A stretch of 64,000 nucleotides of DNA from Candidatus Vallotia laricis (GTDB lineage: Bacteria; Pseudomonadota; Gammaproteobacteria; Burkholderiales; Burkholderiaceae): positions 62,001-126,000 of the forward strand of contig NZ_CP047399.1 in the NCBI RefSeq assembly GCF_020541325.1, given 5' to 3'. Below, piece by piece: positions 23,402 through 34,282 of this stretch. Every line of letters starts with the position of its first letter. Within the stretch, counting starts at the first letter, position 1. Below the pieces are notes generated by a model. It saw only the letters and a list, made by a program, of their open reading frames with translations, had not been told where the DNA came from and searched no databases. The position numbers and the translations under genes were made by a program.

Positions 23402-24058
23402 ATGAGCCTTGGACTCATAGGTCGCAAAGTTGGGATGACCCGAATTTTCGCGGATGACGGTTATTCAATTCCTGTAACTGTGCTAGACGTGTCAAACAAC
23501 CGAGTAACGCAAATTAAATCTGTTAAAACAGATGGTTATGCGGCGGTTCAGCTTGCCTTCGGAAAGCGTCGCGCTTCGCGCGTAACTAAACCGCAAGCAG
23601 GACATTTTTCTAAAGCCGGTGTTCAGGCTGGTGAAATTCTTAGAGAATTTCGGTTGAGGACCGATCAAACAGTTGAGTTATTACTAGGCGAAGTAATTAA
23701 TCATAATTTATTTGAGGTGGGTCAAAAAGTTGATGTTCGAGGTGTCTCTCTTGGTAAAGGCTATGCTGGTACGATTAAGCGCTATAACTTTAGTTCAGGT
23801 CGTGCATCGCACGGTAATTCACGTTCGCATAACGTGCCAGGATCTATCGGTATGGCGCAAGATCCAGGTCGTGTATTTCCTGGTAAGCGCATGACTGGTC
23901 ACCTCGGTAATATACCAGTTACCACCCAAAATCTTGAGATTGCTCGCATAGATATAGCGCGCGAACTTATCTTTATTAAAGGTGCGGTACCGGGCGCAAA
24001 AAATGGAAAAGTTTTTGTGACGCCAGCTGTCAAGGCTCTCGCAAAGAAAGGAGCATGA
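23402..24058 (+). CDS. rplC: 50S ribosomal protein L3
   Basis: L3 is an early assembly protein reaching towards the peptidyl-transferase centre. The start giving [16 protein letters not shown] is used because GGAGA precedes it at 7 bases and it is the conserved N-terminus; an ATG four codons upstream overlaps that site. The 218-residue product has the [19 protein letters not shown] and [16 protein letters not shown] blocks of the family. Its stop lies just before the rplD start. Confidence 0.96.
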   Translation: MSLGLIGRKVGMTRIFADDGYSIPVTVLDVSNNRVTQIKSVKTDGYAAVQLAFGKRRASRVTKPQAGHFSKAGVQAGEILREFRLRTDQTVELLLGEVINHNLFEVGQKVDVRGVSLGKGYAGTIKRYNFSSGRASHGNSRSHNVPGSIGMAQDPGRVFPGKRMTGHLGNIPVTTQNLEIARIDIARELIFIKGAVPGAKNGKVFVTPAVKALAKKGA

Positions 24059-24060
24059 CA

Positions 24061-24681
24061 ATGGAACTAAAGCTCCTAAACGAAGAAGGTCAGGAGAATG
24101 CGGGCGTAAACGTATCAGATCTTGTATTTGGTTGTGCCTACAATGAAGCGCTAATTCACCAAATCGTCGTTGCATACCAAGCGAATGCACGCGGTGGCAA
24201 CCGCGCGCAAAAAGATCGACAGCAAGTTAGACATACAACTAAAAAACCATGGCGGCAAAAAGGTACAGGCCGCGCTCGTGCTGGTATGTCATCAAGCCCA
24301 TTATGGCGCGGCGGTGGCCGTATCTTCCCAAGCTCGCCAGAAGAAAATTTCAGCCAAAAAGTCAATAAAAAAATGTTTCGCGCTGGCGTCCGATCGATTT
24401 TGTCACAACTCGCCCGCGAAAATCGTCTATTAGTGATCGAAGATATTAAAATCGAGGCACCAAAGACAAAGTTACTATTAGCTAAGTTTAAAGCGATGAG
24501 TCTTGAGTCAGTTCTCATAATAACTAATGTTATTGATGAGAATTTATATCTTGCATCGCGCAACCTACCGCATGTGGCAGTAATTCAGCCGCGTTATGCC
24601 AATCCGGTATCGCTGGTCTACTTCAAGAAAGTACTAATCACGAAAACTGCGGTTATGCAAATCGAAGGGCTACTGTCATGA
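24061..24681 (+). CDS. rplD: 50S ribosomal protein L4
   Basis: L4 lines the exit tunnel and in E. coli represses the S10 operon. The start used (MELKLLN, 206 residues) is 7 bases after AGGAG; the ATG six bases earlier overlaps the rplC stop and is only one base from that site. The tunnel loop is recognisable as [20 protein letters not shown] followed by [13 protein letters not shown]. The end overlaps rplW by four bases (ATGA). Confidence 0.96.
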   Translation: MELKLLNEEGQENAGVNVSDLVFGCAYNEALIHQIVVAYQANARGGNRAQKDRQQVRHTTKKPWRQKGTGRARAGMSSSPLWRGGGRIFPSSPEENFSQKVNKKMFRAGVRSILSQLARENRLLVIEDIKIEAPKTKLLLAKFKAMSLESVLIITNVIDENLYLASRNLPHVAVIQPRYANPVSLVYFKKVLITKTAVMQIEGLLS

Positions 24682-24992
24682 GTATCATTTATAAGAATGA
24701 TCATCATTTAATGCAGGTTCTGCTTGCGCCAGTAATTTCTGAAAAAGCAACGTTAGTATCCGATCAAAATAAACAAGTTGTATTTGATGTTGCGCCAAAT
24801 GCTACAAGGCAAGAGATTAAGGCAGCAGTAGAGTTATTATTCAAAGTCGTAGTAAATTCGGTTAATGTGCTTAATATAAAGGGTAAAATCAAGCGATCTG
24901 GCCGTTTTATAGGCCATCGAAAAAGTATTCGTAAAGCGTATATAAGTCTACAGCCGGGTCAAGAGATTAACTTTGAAACGGAGGCTAAGTAA
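24678..24992 (+). CDS. rplW: 50S ribosomal protein L23
   Basis: L23 sits at the tunnel exit and docks trigger factor and SRP. The 104-residue product equals Burkholderia L23 and carries [17 protein letters not shown] at the N-terminus and [19 protein letters not shown] at the end. Its ATG overlaps the rplD TGA, implying coupled translation. Confidence 0.97.
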   Translation: MSIIYKNDHHLMQVLLAPVISEKATLVSDQNKQVVFDVAPNATRQEIKAAVELLFKVVVNSVNVLNIKGKIKRSGRFIGHRKSIRKAYISLQPGQEINFETEAK

Positions 24993-24994
24993 TT

Positions 24995-25822
24995 ATGGGG
25001 CTTATTAAGCTTAAGCCGACCTCGCCCGGCCGTCGTGCGATGGTAAAGATATCTAACAAAGAACTGTATAAAGGTAAACCTTACGCAGCACTTTTAAGTA
25101 AGCAAATCTCTATCGCCGGTCGAAATAATCATGGCCACATTACAACACGACATAAAGGTGGTGCTCATAAACATCACTATCGTGTAGTCGATTTTTGCCG
25201 CAATAAAGATGGTATTCCAGCAAAAGTCGAACGTCTCGAGTATGATCCTAATCGCAGTGCGAATATTGCTCTTCTGTGCTATGTTGATGGAGAGCGCCGC
25301 TATATTATTGCGCCCAAAGGCGTAGTAATTCATGCGCAGCTATTATCGGGTTCAGAAGCACCAATTCGGCCGGGTAATGCACTTCCGATTCGTAATATTC
25401 CAGTAGGCACAACTATTCACTGTGTTGAAATATTACCAGGTAAAGGTGCGCAAATTGCACGATCTGCTGGTTCGTCAGTGATGTTGTTAGCCCGTAAGGG
25501 CGCATATGCACAGCTGCGTTTGCGCTCGGGCGAAATTCGACGTGTACATATTGAATGTCGCGCCACGATTGGTGAAGTCGGTAATGAAGAACATGGTCTT
25601 CGCCAGATTGGCAAGGCTGGTGCAAATCGTTGGCGTGGTATTCGTCCGACAGTCCGTGGTGTTGCAATGAATCCGATTGATCACCCGCATGGTGGCGGGG
25701 AAGGACGTACTGCAGCGGGTCGTGATCCGGTAAGCCCGTGGGGTAAGCCAACAAAAGGCTTCCGCACGCGTCGCAATAAGCGCACGAGGACGATGATCGT
25801 CCAGCGTCGCCATAAGCGTTAA
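24995..25822 (+). CDS. rplB: 50S ribosomal protein L2
   Basis: L2 is needed for subunit joining and peptidyl-transferase activity. The 275-residue product has the family length. [12 protein letters not shown] near the N-terminus, [13 protein letters not shown]-like [18 protein letters not shown], and the catalytic-region [18 protein letters not shown] with its conserved histidines are all intact. It is two bases after rplW and ten before rpsS. Confidence 0.98.
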   Translation: MGLIKLKPTSPGRRAMVKISNKELYKGKPYAALLSKQISIAGRNNHGHITTRHKGGAHKHHYRVVDFCRNKDGIPAKVERLEYDPNRSANIALLCYVDGERRYIIAPKGVVIHAQLLSGSEAPIRPGNALPIRNIPVGTTIHCVEILPGKGAQIARSAGSSVMLLARKGAYAQLRLRSGEIRRVHIECRATIGEVGNEEHGLRQIGKAGANRWRGIRPTVRGVAMNPIDHPHGGGEGRTAAGRDPVSPWGKPTKGFRTRRNKRTRTMIVQRRHKR

Positions 25823-25831
25823 GGAGTAGGA

Positions 25832-26107
25832 ATGGCACGTTCTGTTAAAAAAGGTCCTTTCTGCGATGCCCATTTGCTCAAGAAAGTTGGGATAGCTGTA
25901 GCTTTACGTGACAAAAAACCAATTAAGACCTGGTCACGTCGCTCAACTATCTTGCCCGACTTTATCGGCTTGACAATCTTTGTTCATAATGGCCGCCAAC
26001 ACGTTCCAGTATATGTTTCAGAAAACATGGTAGGTCATAAGCTCGGAGAATTCGCGTTGACCCGTACATTTAAGGGGCACGCAGCTGATAAAAAAGCTAG
26101 GAAATAA
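25832..26107 (+). CDS. rpsS: 30S ribosomal protein S19
   Basis: Head protein near the A-site tRNA. The product has 91 residues with [19 protein letters not shown] at the start and [15 protein letters not shown] at the end. A strong AAGGAG precedes the ATG, immediately after the rplB stop. Confidence 0.98.
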   Translation: MARSVKKGPFCDAHLLKKVGIAVALRDKKPIKTWSRRSTILPDFIGLTIFVHNGRQHVPVYVSENMVGHKLGEFALTRTFKGHAADKKARK

Positions 26108-26119
26108 GGGACAATTAAG

Positions 26120-26449
26120 ATGGAAGTAAAAGCAATTCATCGCGGCGCCCGTATTTCAGCGCAAAAAACGCGCCTTGTAGCCGACCAGATCCGTGGTTTA
26201 CCAGTTGACAAAGCGCTAAATATTTTAGCATTTTTACCAAAAAAAGCGGCCGGTATTATTAAGAAAGTGCTGCTATCGGCAATTGCTAATGCGGAACACA
26301 ATGAAGGCTCAGATGTCGATAGTCTAAAGATTAAGAGAATTTATGTTGATAAAGCAGCTTCGTTGAAGCGTTTTTTTGCGCGCGCGAAGGGTCGTGGTAA
26401 CCGTATCGAAAAGCAATCCTGTCACATCACTGTGACGCTCGGGAATTAG
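26120..26449 (+). CDS. rplV: 50S ribosomal protein L22
   Basis: L22 reaches into the exit tunnel and is a macrolide-resistance locus in other bacteria. The 109-residue product shows the family core ([25 protein letters not shown]) and the hairpin loop [22 protein letters not shown], with no insertion or deletion visible in the loop. Confidence 0.97.
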   Translation: MEVKAIHRGARISAQKTRLVADQIRGLPVDKALNILAFLPKKAAGIIKKVLLSAIANAEHNEGSDVDSLKIKRIYVDKAASLKRFFARAKGRGNRIEKQSCHITVTLGN

Positions 26450-26460
26450 GGAATCACACG

Positions 26461-27216
26461 ATGGGACAAAAAATTCATCCGACTGGCTTTCGTCTAGCTG
26501 TTAGCCATAACTGGGCATCGCGTTGGTACGCAAATAATACTCAATTTTCTAGGATGCTCAAGGAAGACATCAGTGTTCGAGAATATCTAAAGAAAAAACT
26601 AAAGAATGCATTAGTAAGCCGTGTTGTAATCGAGCGTCCAGCAAAAAATGCACGTCTCACAATCTTTAGTTCGCGACCGGGTGTTGTAATTGGTAAAAAA
26701 GGTGAGGATATTGAGTTGTTGAAAACTGAATTGCAGCGCCGCATGGGCGTGCCGGTTCACGTTAACATCGAGGAAGTCCGTAAGCCAGAAACTGATGCGC
26801 AACTAATTGCTGATTCAATTACACAGCAGCTTGAGCGGCGGATTATGTTCCGTCGTGCGATGAAGCGCGCAATACAAAATGCGATGCGGTTAGGTGCGCA
26901 AGGTATTAAAATTATGAGTGCAGGCCGTTTAAACGGCATCGAAATCGCGCGAACAGAATGGTATCGCGAGGGCCGTGTACCACTGCATACACTGCGTGCT
27001 AGCATTGATTATGCAACTTCCGAGGCAAAAACAACTTATGGAATTATCGGGGTCAAGGTATGGGTTTATAAGGGCGATATGCTTGATCGCAGTGATCCGC
27101 TAATTGCTGAAGAGCCTCGAGAAGATAAACGTTCACGTCGTAATGTCCGGCCAAGTGATCGTCGCCCACGTCGTGGCGGTTTTGCTGTAAGCGGCGATGT
27201 AAAAAGTGGGGCATAG
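26461..27216 (+). CDS. rpsC: 30S ribosomal protein S3
   Basis: S3 forms part of the mRNA entry tunnel. The N-terminal domain [18 protein letters not shown] is followed by a KH domain with the GxxG loop GKKG (about residues 79-82) and the C-terminal domain [25 protein letters not shown]. The 251-residue product is somewhat shorter than the roughly 266 of Burkholderia, the difference lying in the basic variable tail after [10 protein letters not shown], so the core is complete. Confidence 0.97.
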   Translation: MGQKIHPTGFRLAVSHNWASRWYANNTQFSRMLKEDISVREYLKKKLKNALVSRVVIERPAKNARLTIFSSRPGVVIGKKGEDIELLKTELQRRMGVPVHVNIEEVRKPETDAQLIADSITQQLERRIMFRRAMKRAIQNAMRLGAQGIKIMSAGRLNGIEIARTEWYREGRVPLHTLRASIDYATSEAKTTYGIIGVKVWVYKGDMLDRSDPLIAEEPREDKRSRRNVRPSDRRPRRGGFAVSGDVKSGA

Positions 27217-27219
27217 AAT

Positions 27220-27636
27220 ATGCTACAACCGAAACGCAGAAAGTACCGTAAAGAGCAAAAAGGCCGTAATACTGGAATTGCCACACGTGGAAATGCAGTA
27301 TCATTTGGCGAGTTTGGGCTGAAAGCAATTGGGCGCGGTCGTTTAACTGCACGTCAAATCGAAGCCGCACGTCGAGCAATGACTCGTCACATTAAGCGTG
27401 GTGGTCGCATTTGGATTCGTATATTTCCAGATAAGCCGATTTCAAAAAAACCTGCTGAAGTGCGGATGGGTAACGGTAAAGGTAATCCAGAATATTACGT
27501 TGCCGAAATTCAACCTGGTAAGATGTTGTATGAAATGGATGGTATTAACGAAAAATTAGCACGTGAGGCGTTTCGTCTGGCGGCAGCTAAGTTGTCATTA
27601 AAGACAATATTTGTTACTCGACAGATTGGTGCTTAA
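27220..27636 (+). CDS. rplP: 50S ribosomal protein L16
   Basis: L16 helps place A-site tRNA. The product has 138 residues. It opens [17 protein letters not shown] and carries [21 protein letters not shown] and [19 protein letters not shown]. It follows rpsC by three bases. Confidence 0.97.
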   Translation: MLQPKRRKYRKEQKGRNTGIATRGNAVSFGEFGLKAIGRGRLTARQIEAARRAMTRHIKRGGRIWIRIFPDKPISKKPAEVRMGNGKGNPEYYVAEIQPGKMLYEMDGINEKLAREAFRLAAAKLSLKTIFVTRQIGA

Positions 27637-27647
27637 GGAGTTGGGAG

Positions 27648-27836
27648 ATGAAAGCTTTTGAGCTTCGTGACAAGGATAAAGTCTTGCTTAATAAAGAGTT
27701 ATCAGACCTACTAAAAGCCCAATTCGGGTTGCGTATGCGTTTTGCAACTCAGCAGCTACAAAATACTAGTCAGCTTAAAAAAGTCCGCCGCGATATCGCA
27801 CGTGTACGTTCAATATTGACTGAAAAGGCGAACTAA
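27648..27836 (+). CDS. rpmC: 50S ribosomal protein L29
   Basis: Small tunnel-exit protein beside L23. The 62-residue product has the two-helix pattern with [26 protein letters not shown] and ends [21 protein letters not shown] stands before the ATG. The stop is directly followed by the rpsQ start. Confidence 0.95.
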   Translation: MKAFELRDKDKVLLNKELSDLLKAQFGLRMRFATQQLQNTSQLKKVRRDIARVRSILTEKAN

Positions 27837-28109
27837 ATGAACGATAGTGTTAAAACGTCGCTTAAGCGGATCTTAGTGGGAAAGGTTATTAGTGCTAAAA
27901 TGAATAAAACCGTCACTGTTCTGGTCGAACATCGCGTCAAGCATCCAATCTATGGTAAGTATGTTGTACGCTCAAAAAAGTACCACGCGCACGATCAAGC
28001 AAATATGTATAACGAAGGCGATCTTGTGGAAATTCAGGAAAATCGTCCAATTTCAAAAACAAAAGCTTGGACTGTATCTAACTTAGTTGGAGGAGTAAGC
28101 GTTACTTAA
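27837..28109 (+). CDS. rpsQ: 30S ribosomal protein S17
   Basis: OB-fold protein of the 30S body. The 90-residue product has [31 protein letters not shown], the family signature. It is the last gene of the S10 operon here: 297 bases of non-coding DNA with a hairpin and a promoter-like TATAAT separate it from rplN. Confidence 0.97.
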   Translation: MNDSVKTSLKRILVGKVISAKMNKTVTVLVEHRVKHPIYGKYVVRSKKYHAHDQANMYNEGDLVEIQENRPISKTKAWTVSNLVGGVSVT

Positions 28110-28135
28110 TTAAGTAAAAGCAACACAATTCTACG

Positions 28136-28176
28136 TGTAACAAATAATTATTGCAAAACTATAATTATTTGTTACA
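28136..28176 (+). terminator. 16-bp hairpin after rpsQ, possible S10 operon terminator
   Basis: Arms 28136-28151 and 28161-28176 (TGTAACAAATAATTAT and its exact complement) enclose a 9-base loop. The stem is AT-rich and lacks a T-run, so termination is not certain. A further 16-base palindrome (TTACTTAATTAAGTAA, 28102-28117) spans the rpsQ stop just before it. Confidence 0.45.
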
Positions 28177-28317
28177 ATCTAGTTGTACTTCTTAATACTC
28201 AAGAATAGTAGCCACTAAGTAGTAAAATTAAATTGGCCACTACCATATAGATATTTATTATTTAGCCGCAAGAATTTTAAATTTCATATCATAATCAGTT
28301 CTTGCTTTCGATAAGTT

Positions 28318-28344
28318 TATAATAAGGTCAGTAAATCAACTGAC
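28318..28344 (+). promoter_or_regulatory. possible spc operon promoter and leader hairpin
   Basis: A perfect -10 TATAAT at 28318-28323, with a poor -35, lies 84 bases before rplN. Right after it GTCAGT (28327-28332) pairs with ACTGAC (28339-28344). The wide S10-spc spacer makes a separate spc promoter plausible. Confidence 0.4.
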
Positions 28345-28406
28345 AGAACCAAAACTGATCGGTTGAATAAAAATGACATACCGAATTAAGTTGGGAAAAA
28401 TAAATA

Positions 28407-28775
28407 ATGATTCAGACAGAATCTCGGCTTAAAGTAGCCGACAATACAGGGGCACGAGAAGTATTATGCATTAAAGTGCTCGGTAGTTCAAAGCGTCGCT
28501 ATGCACGTATTGGTGATCTTATTAAGGTTAGTGTTAAAGAAGCTACACCACGTGGGCGTGTAAAAAAAGGTGAAGTTTATAGTGCGGTAGTAGTACGAAC
28601 AGCTAAAGGTGTGCGTCGACACGATGGATCACTTATTAAGTTTGACAATAATGCTGCCGTACTATTGAATAGTAAACTTGAGCCAATCGGCACACGTATT
28701 TTTGGACCAGTTACGCGTGAATTGCGCAGCGAACGTTTTATGAAGATTGTTTCACTAGCGCCAGAAGTATTGTAA
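28407..28775 (+). CDS. rplN: 50S ribosomal protein L14
   Basis: Subunit-interface protein that forms bridges B5/B8. The 122-residue product begins [33 protein letters not shown] and carries [22 protein letters not shown] and [10 protein letters not shown], all family signatures. First gene of the spc operon. Confidence 0.98.
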   Translation: MIQTESRLKVADNTGAREVLCIKVLGSSKRRYARIGDLIKVSVKEATPRGRVKKGEVYSAVVVRTAKGVRRHDGSLIKFDNNAAVLLNSKLEPIGTRIFGPVTRELRSERFMKIVSLAPEVL

Positions 28776-28784
28776 GGAATCGCA

Positions 28785-29093
28785 ATGAATAAAATTCGAA
28801 AGGGCGACAAAATTATCGTTATCGCTGGTAAAGATAAGAGCAAACACGGTACAGTTCTAGTAATTTCTGGCGACTATGTGACGGTTGAGGGTATTAATCT
28901 TGTAAAAAAACATCTTAAACCAAACTCCATAAAAAACGCTACTGGCGGCATAGAACGTAAATTAATGCCGCTACATGTTTCTAACATTGCATTAGCTGAT
29001 GCAAATGGTCGGGCTACACGCGTAGGTATCAAGGTCAAAGATGGACAAAAAGTGCGTTTCTTGAAAACTACCGGTGCTATGCTAAGCGCCTAA
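28785..29093 (+). CDS. rplX: 50S ribosomal protein L24
   Basis: Assembly-initiating protein with a KOW motif. The 102-residue product has [25 protein letters not shown] at the start and GVKKHLKP-like LVKKHLKPN with [17 protein letters not shown] in the middle. It follows rplN by nine bases with AAGGAA before the ATG. Confidence 0.97.
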   Translation: MNKIRKGDKIIVIAGKDKSKHGTVLVISGDYVTVEGINLVKKHLKPNSIKNATGGIERKLMPLHVSNIALADANGRATRVGIKVKDGQKVRFLKTTGAMLSA

Positions 29094-29106
29094 GTTTGGA
29101 GGCAAA

Positions 29107-29646
29107 ATGGTACGTTTTCAACGAGTGTATAAAGAACAAATTATTTCTAAACTTACTAAAAAGTTTGGTTACAAGTCTGTTATGGAGGTGCCTCGTATTA
29201 CGAAAATCACTTTAAATATGGGTCTTGGTGAGGCAGTTGCTGATAAAAAAATTATTGATAGTGCAGTAAGTGATTTGGCAAAAATTTCGGGGCAAAAGCC
29301 AGTTATAACGAAAGCTCGTAAAGCAATCGCAGGATTTAAAATCCGCCAAGGCTATCCTATTGGTGCAATGGTTACGTTGCGCGGTCGAGTTATGTATGAG
29401 TTTCTTGATCGTTTTATAACGATTGCACTGCCGCGTGTACGGGATTTTCGTGGTATCTCAGGTCGCGCATTTGATGGTCGAGGTAACTACAATATTGGAG
29501 TAAAAGAGCAGATTATTTTTCCCGAGATTGATTACGATAAAATCGATGCGCTGCGCGGGTTAAATATAAGTATTACGACTACCGCAAAAGCTGATGAAGA
29601 AGCCAAAGAACTCCTCGCCAGCTTTAAGTTCCCTTTTAGAAATTGA
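29107..29646 (+). CDS. rplE: 50S ribosomal protein L5
   Basis: L5 binds 5S rRNA and contacts P-site tRNA. The product has 179 residues with [46 protein letters not shown] and the C-terminal [33 protein letters not shown] precedes the ATG. The rpsN start follows eight bases after the stop. Confidence 0.98.
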   Translation: MVRFQRVYKEQIISKLTKKFGYKSVMEVPRITKITLNMGLGEAVADKKIIDSAVSDLAKISGQKPVITKARKAIAGFKIRQGYPIGAMVTLRGRVMYEFLDRFITIALPRVRDFRGISGRAFDGRGNYNIGVKEQIIFPEIDYDKIDALRGLNISITTTAKADEEAKELLASFKFPFRN

Positions 29647-29653
29647 GGTTACT

Positions 29654-29959
29654 GTGGCTAAATTGGCATTAATCGAGCGTGAAAAAAAACGTGCCTATCT
29701 TGCGATAAAGTTTGCACCAAAACGCGAAGCTCTAAAATCTGTTATTAATGATACAAGTAAGTCTCAGGAAGAGCGCCATGAAGCACGTCTAAAATTGCAG
29801 CAACTGCCGCGTAATGCTAACCCAACTCGCAAGCGTAATCGCTGCGCGATTACTGGGCGTCCACGCGGTACGTTCCGTAAATTTGGCTTAGCGCGCAGCA
29901 AAATTCGAGAAATTGCATTTCGCGGCGAGATTCCTGGCTTAATAAAAGCGAGCTGGTAA
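29654..29959 (+). CDS. rpsN: 30S ribosomal protein S14
   Basis: Head protein S14. A GTG start is chosen, with GAGG 5 bases upstream, because it gives (M)[12 protein letters not shown] and 101 residues, the family form; an ATG 60 bases earlier lies inside rplE and adds nothing conserved. The protein is the long zinc-free type: [21 protein letters not shown] has a single cysteine. Confidence 0.95.
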   Translation: MAKLALIEREKKRAYLAIKFAPKREALKSVINDTSKSQEERHEARLKLQQLPRNANPTRKRNRCAITGRPRGTFRKFGLARSKIREIAFRGEIPGLIKASW

Positions 29960-29970
29960 GGAGCAACATA

Positions 29971-30366
29971 ATGAGTATGAGTGATCCTATCGCTGATATG
30001 CTAACTCGCATCCGTAATGCCCAGATGGTCGAAAAAGAAGCGGTGACGATGCCCTCATCCAAAGTAAAAGTCGCAATTGCGAATGTTCTTAAAGAAGAGG
30101 GCTATATTAGTGATTTTGTCGTAAAAGTTAGCGTCCCAGAGATAAAATTAGATATCGCACTAAAGTATCATGCCGGCCAACCAGTTATTGGACATCTAGA
30201 GCGCATCTCTAAGCCTGGATTACGTGTATATCGTCGTCATAACGAGATACCGCGAGTTATGAATGGCCTGGGCATCGCCATAATATCTACCCCAAAGGGA
30301 GTGATGACTGATCGCAAAGCGCGTGCTATAGGCGTAGGTGGTGAAGTCGTTTGCTATGTCGCCTAA
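29971..30366 (+). CDS. rpsH: 30S ribosomal protein S8
   Basis: S8 binds the 16S central domain and in E. coli represses the spc operon at rplE. The 131-residue product opens [18 protein letters not shown] and ends [32 protein letters not shown] precedes the ATG at 8 bases. Confidence 0.98.
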   Translation: MSMSDPIADMLTRIRNAQMVEKEAVTMPSSKVKVAIANVLKEEGYISDFVVKVSVPEIKLDIALKYHAGQPVIGHLERISKPGLRVYRRHNEIPRVMNGLGIAIISTPKGVMTDRKARAIGVGGEVVCYVA

Positions 30367-30387
30367 GGGTAGATAGGAGGTTACAAT

Positions 30388-30921
30388 ATGTCTCGAGTAG
30401 GTAAAAGTCCTATTCTTCTGCCTAACAATACAGAAGTAATGCTTAGTAGTGTACAGATTATGCTAAAAGGACAATTAGGCATTATTTCTCAAAAGCTAAA
30501 TCCTTTAGTAACGATAACTAATCATGGCGGTCAACTAAAGTTTGACCCAATCAATGAATCTAGGGAGGCAAAAGCGCTATCTGGCACAATGCGATCACTC
30601 GTTGCAAATATGGTGATCGGCGTTACAAAAGGCTTCGAACGCAAGCTTATGCTAGTTGGTGTTGGTTATCGTGCGCAAGCGCAGGGTAATATATTAAATC
30701 TATTATTAGGCTTCTCGCATCCGATTACATATCACATGCCAGAAGGTGTAATAGTAGAAACGCCGTCACAAACAGAAATTATTATTAAAGGAATCGATAA
30801 GCAAAAAGTCAGCCAAGTAGCCGCAGAAGTGCGTCGATACCGTCCACCAGAACCCTATAAAGGTAAAGGTGTACGCTATGCTGATGAAATCGTAATTCTT
30901 AAGGAAACGAAAAAGAAGTAA
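30388..30921 (+). CDS. rplF: 50S ribosomal protein L6
   Basis: L6 lies near the factor-binding site and sarcin-ricin loop. The 177-residue product has the two L6 repeats, with [20 protein letters not shown] at the first and the C-terminal signature [29 protein letters not shown] before the ATG is a near-perfect Shine-Dalgarno. Confidence 0.97.
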   Translation: MSRVGKSPILLPNNTEVMLSSVQIMLKGQLGIISQKLNPLVTITNHGGQLKFDPINESREAKALSGTMRSLVANMVIGVTKGFERKLMLVGVGYRAQAQGNILNLLLGFSHPITYHMPEGVIVETPSQTEIIIKGIDKQKVSQVAAEVRRYRPPEPYKGKGVRYADEIVILKETKKK

Positions 30922-30935
30922 AAGTGCGCAAAATT

Positions 30936-31301
30936 ATGGATAAAACTCAATCTCGTCTGCGCCGTGCTCGTCAAACACATATTAAGATTGCAAGGCAACG
31001 AGTAGCGCGTTTAGCCGTACACCGAACTAACCAGCATATTTATGCTCAGGTATTTTCGCCATGCGGTACGCGAGTAGTTGTTGGTGCGTCAACCGTTGAG
31101 AGAGAAGTACGACAACAATTAAGTGAAAAATCTAGTAAAGGTGGTAATATTGATGCGGCTCGGTTAATCGGGAAGCGCGTTGCCGAGAAAGCAAAAGCTG
31201 CCGGTATTGAATCTGTTGCATTTGATCGTTCTGGATTTCGCTATCATGGACGCGTCAAAGCGCTTGCTGATGCCGCACGTGATGCTGGACTTAAGTTTTA
31301 A
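30936..31301 (+). CDS. rplR: 50S ribosomal protein L18
   Basis: 5S rRNA-binding protein. The ATG giving [17 protein letters not shown] and 121 residues is preferred; a GTG twelve bases earlier lies two bases after the rplF stop and would add only [22 protein letters not shown] and [28 protein letters not shown] identify the family. Confidence 0.95.
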   Translation: MDKTQSRLRRARQTHIKIARQRVARLAVHRTNQHIYAQVFSPCGTRVVVGASTVEREVRQQLSEKSSKGGNIDAARLIGKRVAEKAKAAGIESVAFDRSGFRYHGRVKALADAARDAGLKF

Positions 31302-31315
31302 GGATAAGATTCGTT

Positions 31316-31834
31316 ATGGCAAAAATGCAGGCGAAGATTCAGGCTAGTGAGCGTGATGATGGTCTACGCGAAAAAATGATATCGGTTAATCGTGTAACTA
31401 AGGTTGTAAAAGGTGGCCGAATTCTTGGTTTTGCTGCACTGACAGTAGTCGGTGATGGTGATGGCCGGATAGGTATGGGAAAAGGTAAAGCTAAAGAGGT
31501 TCCGGTCGCCGTCCAAAAAGCAATGGAGCAGGCTCGCCGAAATATGTTTAAGGTGCCCCTAAAAAACGGCACTCTGCAACATGAGGTAGATGGAAAACAT
31601 GGTGCATCAAAAGTTTTACTTGCACCAGCTAAGCTAGGTGCGGGAGTAATTGCTGGTGGCCCGATGCGCGCAGTGTTTGAAGTAATGGGTGTAACAAATG
31701 TCGTAGCAAAAAGTCACGGGTCGACGAATGCGTACAACCTTGTTCGTGCCACACTCGATGGTTTACGCCGTCAGTCTACTCCAAGTGAAATTGCAGCTAA
31801 GCGCAGCAAAAGTATAGAAGAAATTTTAAGCTAA
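31316..31834 (+). CDS. rpsE: 30S ribosomal protein S5
   Basis: S5 helps decoding accuracy and mRNA unwinding at the entry site. The product has 172 residues with [46 protein letters not shown], split here as two conserved blocks, and [26 protein letters not shown] precedes the ATG. Confidence 0.97.
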   Translation: MAKMQAKIQASERDDGLREKMISVNRVTKVVKGGRILGFAALTVVGDGDGRIGMGKGKAKEVPVAVQKAMEQARRNMFKVPLKNGTLQHEVDGKHGASKVLLAPAKLGAGVIAGGPMRAVFEVMGVTNVVAKSHGSTNAYNLVRATLDGLRRQSTPSEIAAKRSKSIEEILS

Positions 31835-31852
31835 GAGGCAAAGGTAGTCACT

Positions 31853-32035
31853 ATGTCTGAAAAAACTATCAAAGTCCGACTTGTAAAAAGCTTAATTGGT
31901 ACTCGAGATACGCATCGTTCGACAGTGCGCGGTCTCGGTTTGCGTCGCTTAAATTCGGTTAGTGAACTTCAGGATACACCCGCAATACGGGGCATGATTA
32001 ATAAAGTCTCATACCTTGTTAAGATTGTTGACTAA
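31853..32035 (+). CDS. rpmD: 50S ribosomal protein L30
   Basis: Small 60-residue L30 with [31 protein letters not shown] and the C-terminal [14 protein letters not shown]. It lies 18 bases after rpsE and shortly before rplO in the normal spc order. Confidence 0.96.
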   Translation: MSEKTIKVRLVKSLIGTRDTHRSTVRGLGLRRLNSVSELQDTPAIRGMINKVSYLVKIVD

Positions 32036-32061
32036 GTACTATGCGAGCTTAAGGGGTGAGT

Positions 32062-32496
32062 ATGCAACTAAATAATCTCAAGTCAGCTCTAGGCTCTAGA
32101 AACGCCAAGCGTCGCCCTGGACGTGGCATTGGATCCGGTCTGGGTAAAACTGCTGGCCGTGGTCACAAGGGTCAAAAGTCACGCTCAGGTGGCTTCCATA
32201 AGGTAGGTTTTGAGGGTGGACAAATGTCATTGCAACGCCGTTTGCCTAAACGCGGATTTACTTCACTGATGAAGAGATACGTTTGTGAGGTGCGTTTAAG
32301 AGATCTAGAAAAGTTATTGGCTGAAGAAATTGATCTACTAGAATTGAAACGAAGCAATCTTGTCGGCGCCTTTATCAAAAACGCAAAAATTATTGCAACC
32401 GGTAAAATTAGCCGAAAAGTGATAATTAAAGGACTGAGTATCACAAAAAATGCCCGTACCGCAATTGAAGCTGCAGGTGGGCAGATTATTTGCTAA
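32062..32496 (+). CDS. rplO: 50S ribosomal protein L15
   Basis: Late assembly protein of the 50S subunit. The ATG giving [18 protein letters not shown] and 144 residues follows AAGGGG by 6 bases; a GTG six bases earlier sits on that site. The glycine/arginine-rich [19 protein letters not shown] is diagnostic. Confidence 0.95.
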   Translation: MQLNNLKSALGSRNAKRRPGRGIGSGLGKTAGRGHKGQKSRSGGFHKVGFEGGQMSLQRRLPKRGFTSLMKRYVCEVRLRDLEKLLAEEIDLLELKRSNLVGAFIKNAKIIATGKISRKVIIKGLSITKNARTAIEAAGGQIIC

Positions 32497-32547
32497 GTAA
32501 GTCTTTTTGTAATACAGGATTATTTAGACTTACTACGGAGAGAGTTT

Positions 32548-33882
32548 TTGGCTAACAGTCCCATTTTTTTAAAAACTAGTCGCGGTAAGCAACGGTTTAG
32601 TGACTTACGTCGGCGGCTAATTTTTTTATTGCTAACATTAATTGTTTACCGCATTGGTGCGCATATCCCAGTTCCGGGAATTAACTCTTATCAGCTAGCC
32701 AAGCTTTTCCAAAGTCAGTCCGGTGGTATTTTAGACATGTTTAACATGTTTTCGGGTGGCTCGCTATCGCGGTTTACGATATTTGCGCTGGGAATCATGC
32801 CGTATATTTCGGCATCAATCATTATACAGCTGCTTACAATTGTATCTCCGAAATTAGAAGCCTTAAAAAAAGAGGGGCAAACTGGTCAACGTAAGATTGC
32901 TTACTACACACGTTACTCTACAGTAGCGTTAGCAGTCTTTCAGGCTTTTAGTATTACGCTTGCTCTTGAAAGTCGACCAAATTTAGTAATTAATCCAGGT
33001 ATAATGTTTTGCTTTACAGCTGTAGTAACATTAGTAACAGGAACAATGTTCCTCATGTGGCTTGGTGAGCAGATTACTGAGCGTGGTTTAGGAAATGGGA
33101 TTTCAATTATTATTTTTAGTGGTATTGCTTCAGGCTTTCCGAATGCAGTTTCTAGTTTATTTGAATTAGTAAATACCGGGTCAATCAGCATTATTTCTGC
33201 AATTATTATTATTGCACTAATTGCTGTAGTCACGTATTTAGTAGTTTTTATCGAACGGGGGCAACGAAAAATCCTCGTAAACTATGCAAAGCGCCAGGTT
33301 GGAAAAAAAGTCTATAGTAGTCAATCTTCACACTTACCATTAAAGTTAAATATGTCGGGTGTGATTCCGCCGATTTTTGCGTCATCTATTATTTTATTAC
33401 CTACGACTATTGCTAACTGGGTAAGCACTAGTGCTAGTATACGTTGGCTTCATAAGCTTATGTTGATGTTAGAACCAGGACAACCTTTATATGTAATTTT
33501 ATATTCATTGGCTATTGTCTTCTTTTGTTTTTTCTATACAGCATTAGTATTTAATAGCAAAGAAACGGCAGAAAACCTAAAAAAAAGTGGTGCTTTTATT
33601 CCAGGGGTGCGTCCAGGTGATCACACTTCGCGTTATATTGCTAAAATTCTTACTCGCCTAACGCTAGCTGGCGCAGCTTACATTGTATTTATATCTCTTT
33701 TGCCAGAATTCTTAGTGCTACACTGGAACGTACCGTTTTACTTTGGAGGTACTTCGCTACTAATTATTGTCGTTGTAACAATGGACTTTATGACGCAGGT
33801 GCAGTCGTATGTTATGTCACAACAGTATGAATCGCTACTCAAGAAAGCTAATTTTAAGAGTAGTAACTTTCCGATGCGTTGA
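32548..33882 (+). CDS. secY: preprotein translocase subunit SecY
   Basis: Ten-helix channel of the Sec translocon in the inner membrane. The 444-residue product has the plug and first loop ([14 protein letters not shown]), [34 protein letters not shown], and the cytoplasmic loop [19 protein letters not shown]. The start codon is TTG, supported by GGAGAGAG 6-8 bases upstream and by the conserved ANSP N-terminus of Burkholderia SecY. It pairs with SecE encoded near the left end. Confidence 0.96.
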   Translation: MANSPIFLKTSRGKQRFSDLRRRLIFLLLTLIVYRIGAHIPVPGINSYQLAKLFQSQSGGILDMFNMFSGGSLSRFTIFALGIMPYISASIIIQLLTIVSPKLEALKKEGQTGQRKIAYYTRYSTVALAVFQAFSITLALESRPNLVINPGIMFCFTAVVTLVTGTMFLMWLGEQITERGLGNGISIIIFSGIASGFPNAVSSLFELVNTGSISIISAIIIIALIAVVTYLVVFIERGQRKILVNYAKRQVGKKVYSSQSSHLPLKLNMSGVIPPIFASSIILLPTTIANWVSTSASIRWLHKLMLMLEPGQPLYVILYSLAIVFFCFFYTALVFNSKETAENLKKSGAFIPGVRPGDHTSRYIAKILTRLTLAGAAYIVFISLLPEFLVLHWNVPFYFGGTSLLIIVVVTMDFMTQVQSYVMSQQYESLLKKANFKSSNFPMR

Positions 33883-33892
33883 ATACAAAAAT

Positions 33893-34111
33893 ATGGCCAA
33901 AGACGATGTTATTCAGATGCAAGGAGAGGTTCTTGAGAACCTCCCTAATGCAACATTTCGAGTCAAACTCGAAAATGGTCATATTGTATTGGGGCATATC
34001 TCGGGGAAAATGCGTATGCACTATATTAGAATTCTTCCCGGCGATAGAGTAACACTGGAATTAACACCCTACGATTTATCTCGTGCGCGAATTGTGTTTC
34101 GGGCAAAGTAA
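33893..34111 (+). CDS. infA: translation initiation factor IF-1
   Basis: OB-fold factor that binds the 30S A site during initiation. The ATG giving [21 protein letters not shown] and 72 residues is right; a longer frame that begins inside secY is spurious. [13 protein letters not shown] and [13 protein letters not shown] are conserved. It starts ten bases after the secY stop, the normal betaproteobacterial placement. Confidence 0.96.
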   Translation: MAKDDVIQMQGEVLENLPNATFRVKLENGHIVLGHISGKMRMHYIRILPGDRVTLELTPYDLSRARIVFRAK

Positions 34112-34129
34112 CTGAGAAAAAGATAATAT

Positions 34130-34246
34130 ATGAAAGTAATGGCATCGGTTAAGTGCGTTTGCCGCAATTGTAAAGTTATTAAGCGCAAAGGTGTTGTACG
34201 TGTTATTTGTAGTTTAAATCCTCGTCATAAGCAACGCCAAGGCTAA
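34130..34246 (+). CDS. rpmJ: 50S ribosomal protein L36
   Basis: A 38-residue protein read directly from the sequence: it begins [18 protein letters not shown] and ends RHKQRQG. The zinc ligands Cys11, Cys14, Cys27 and His33 of the C+ form are all present. It lies 18 bases after infA and before rpsM, its standard position. Confidence 0.95.
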   Translation: MKVMASVKCVCRNCKVIKRKGVVRVICSLNPRHKQRQG

Positions 34247-34267
34247 AGCTTCGCTTGGGTGTTTTTT
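34237..34267 (+). terminator. weak hairpin with T6 after rpmJ
   Basis: CCAAG at 34237-34241 can pair with CTTGG at 34254-34258, and TTTTTT follows at 34262-34267. It overlaps the end of rpmJ and precedes rpsM, so it may partly separate the spc and alpha operons. The stem is short. Confidence 0.4.
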
Positions 34268-34282
34268 ATTTAAGGAAAAACA

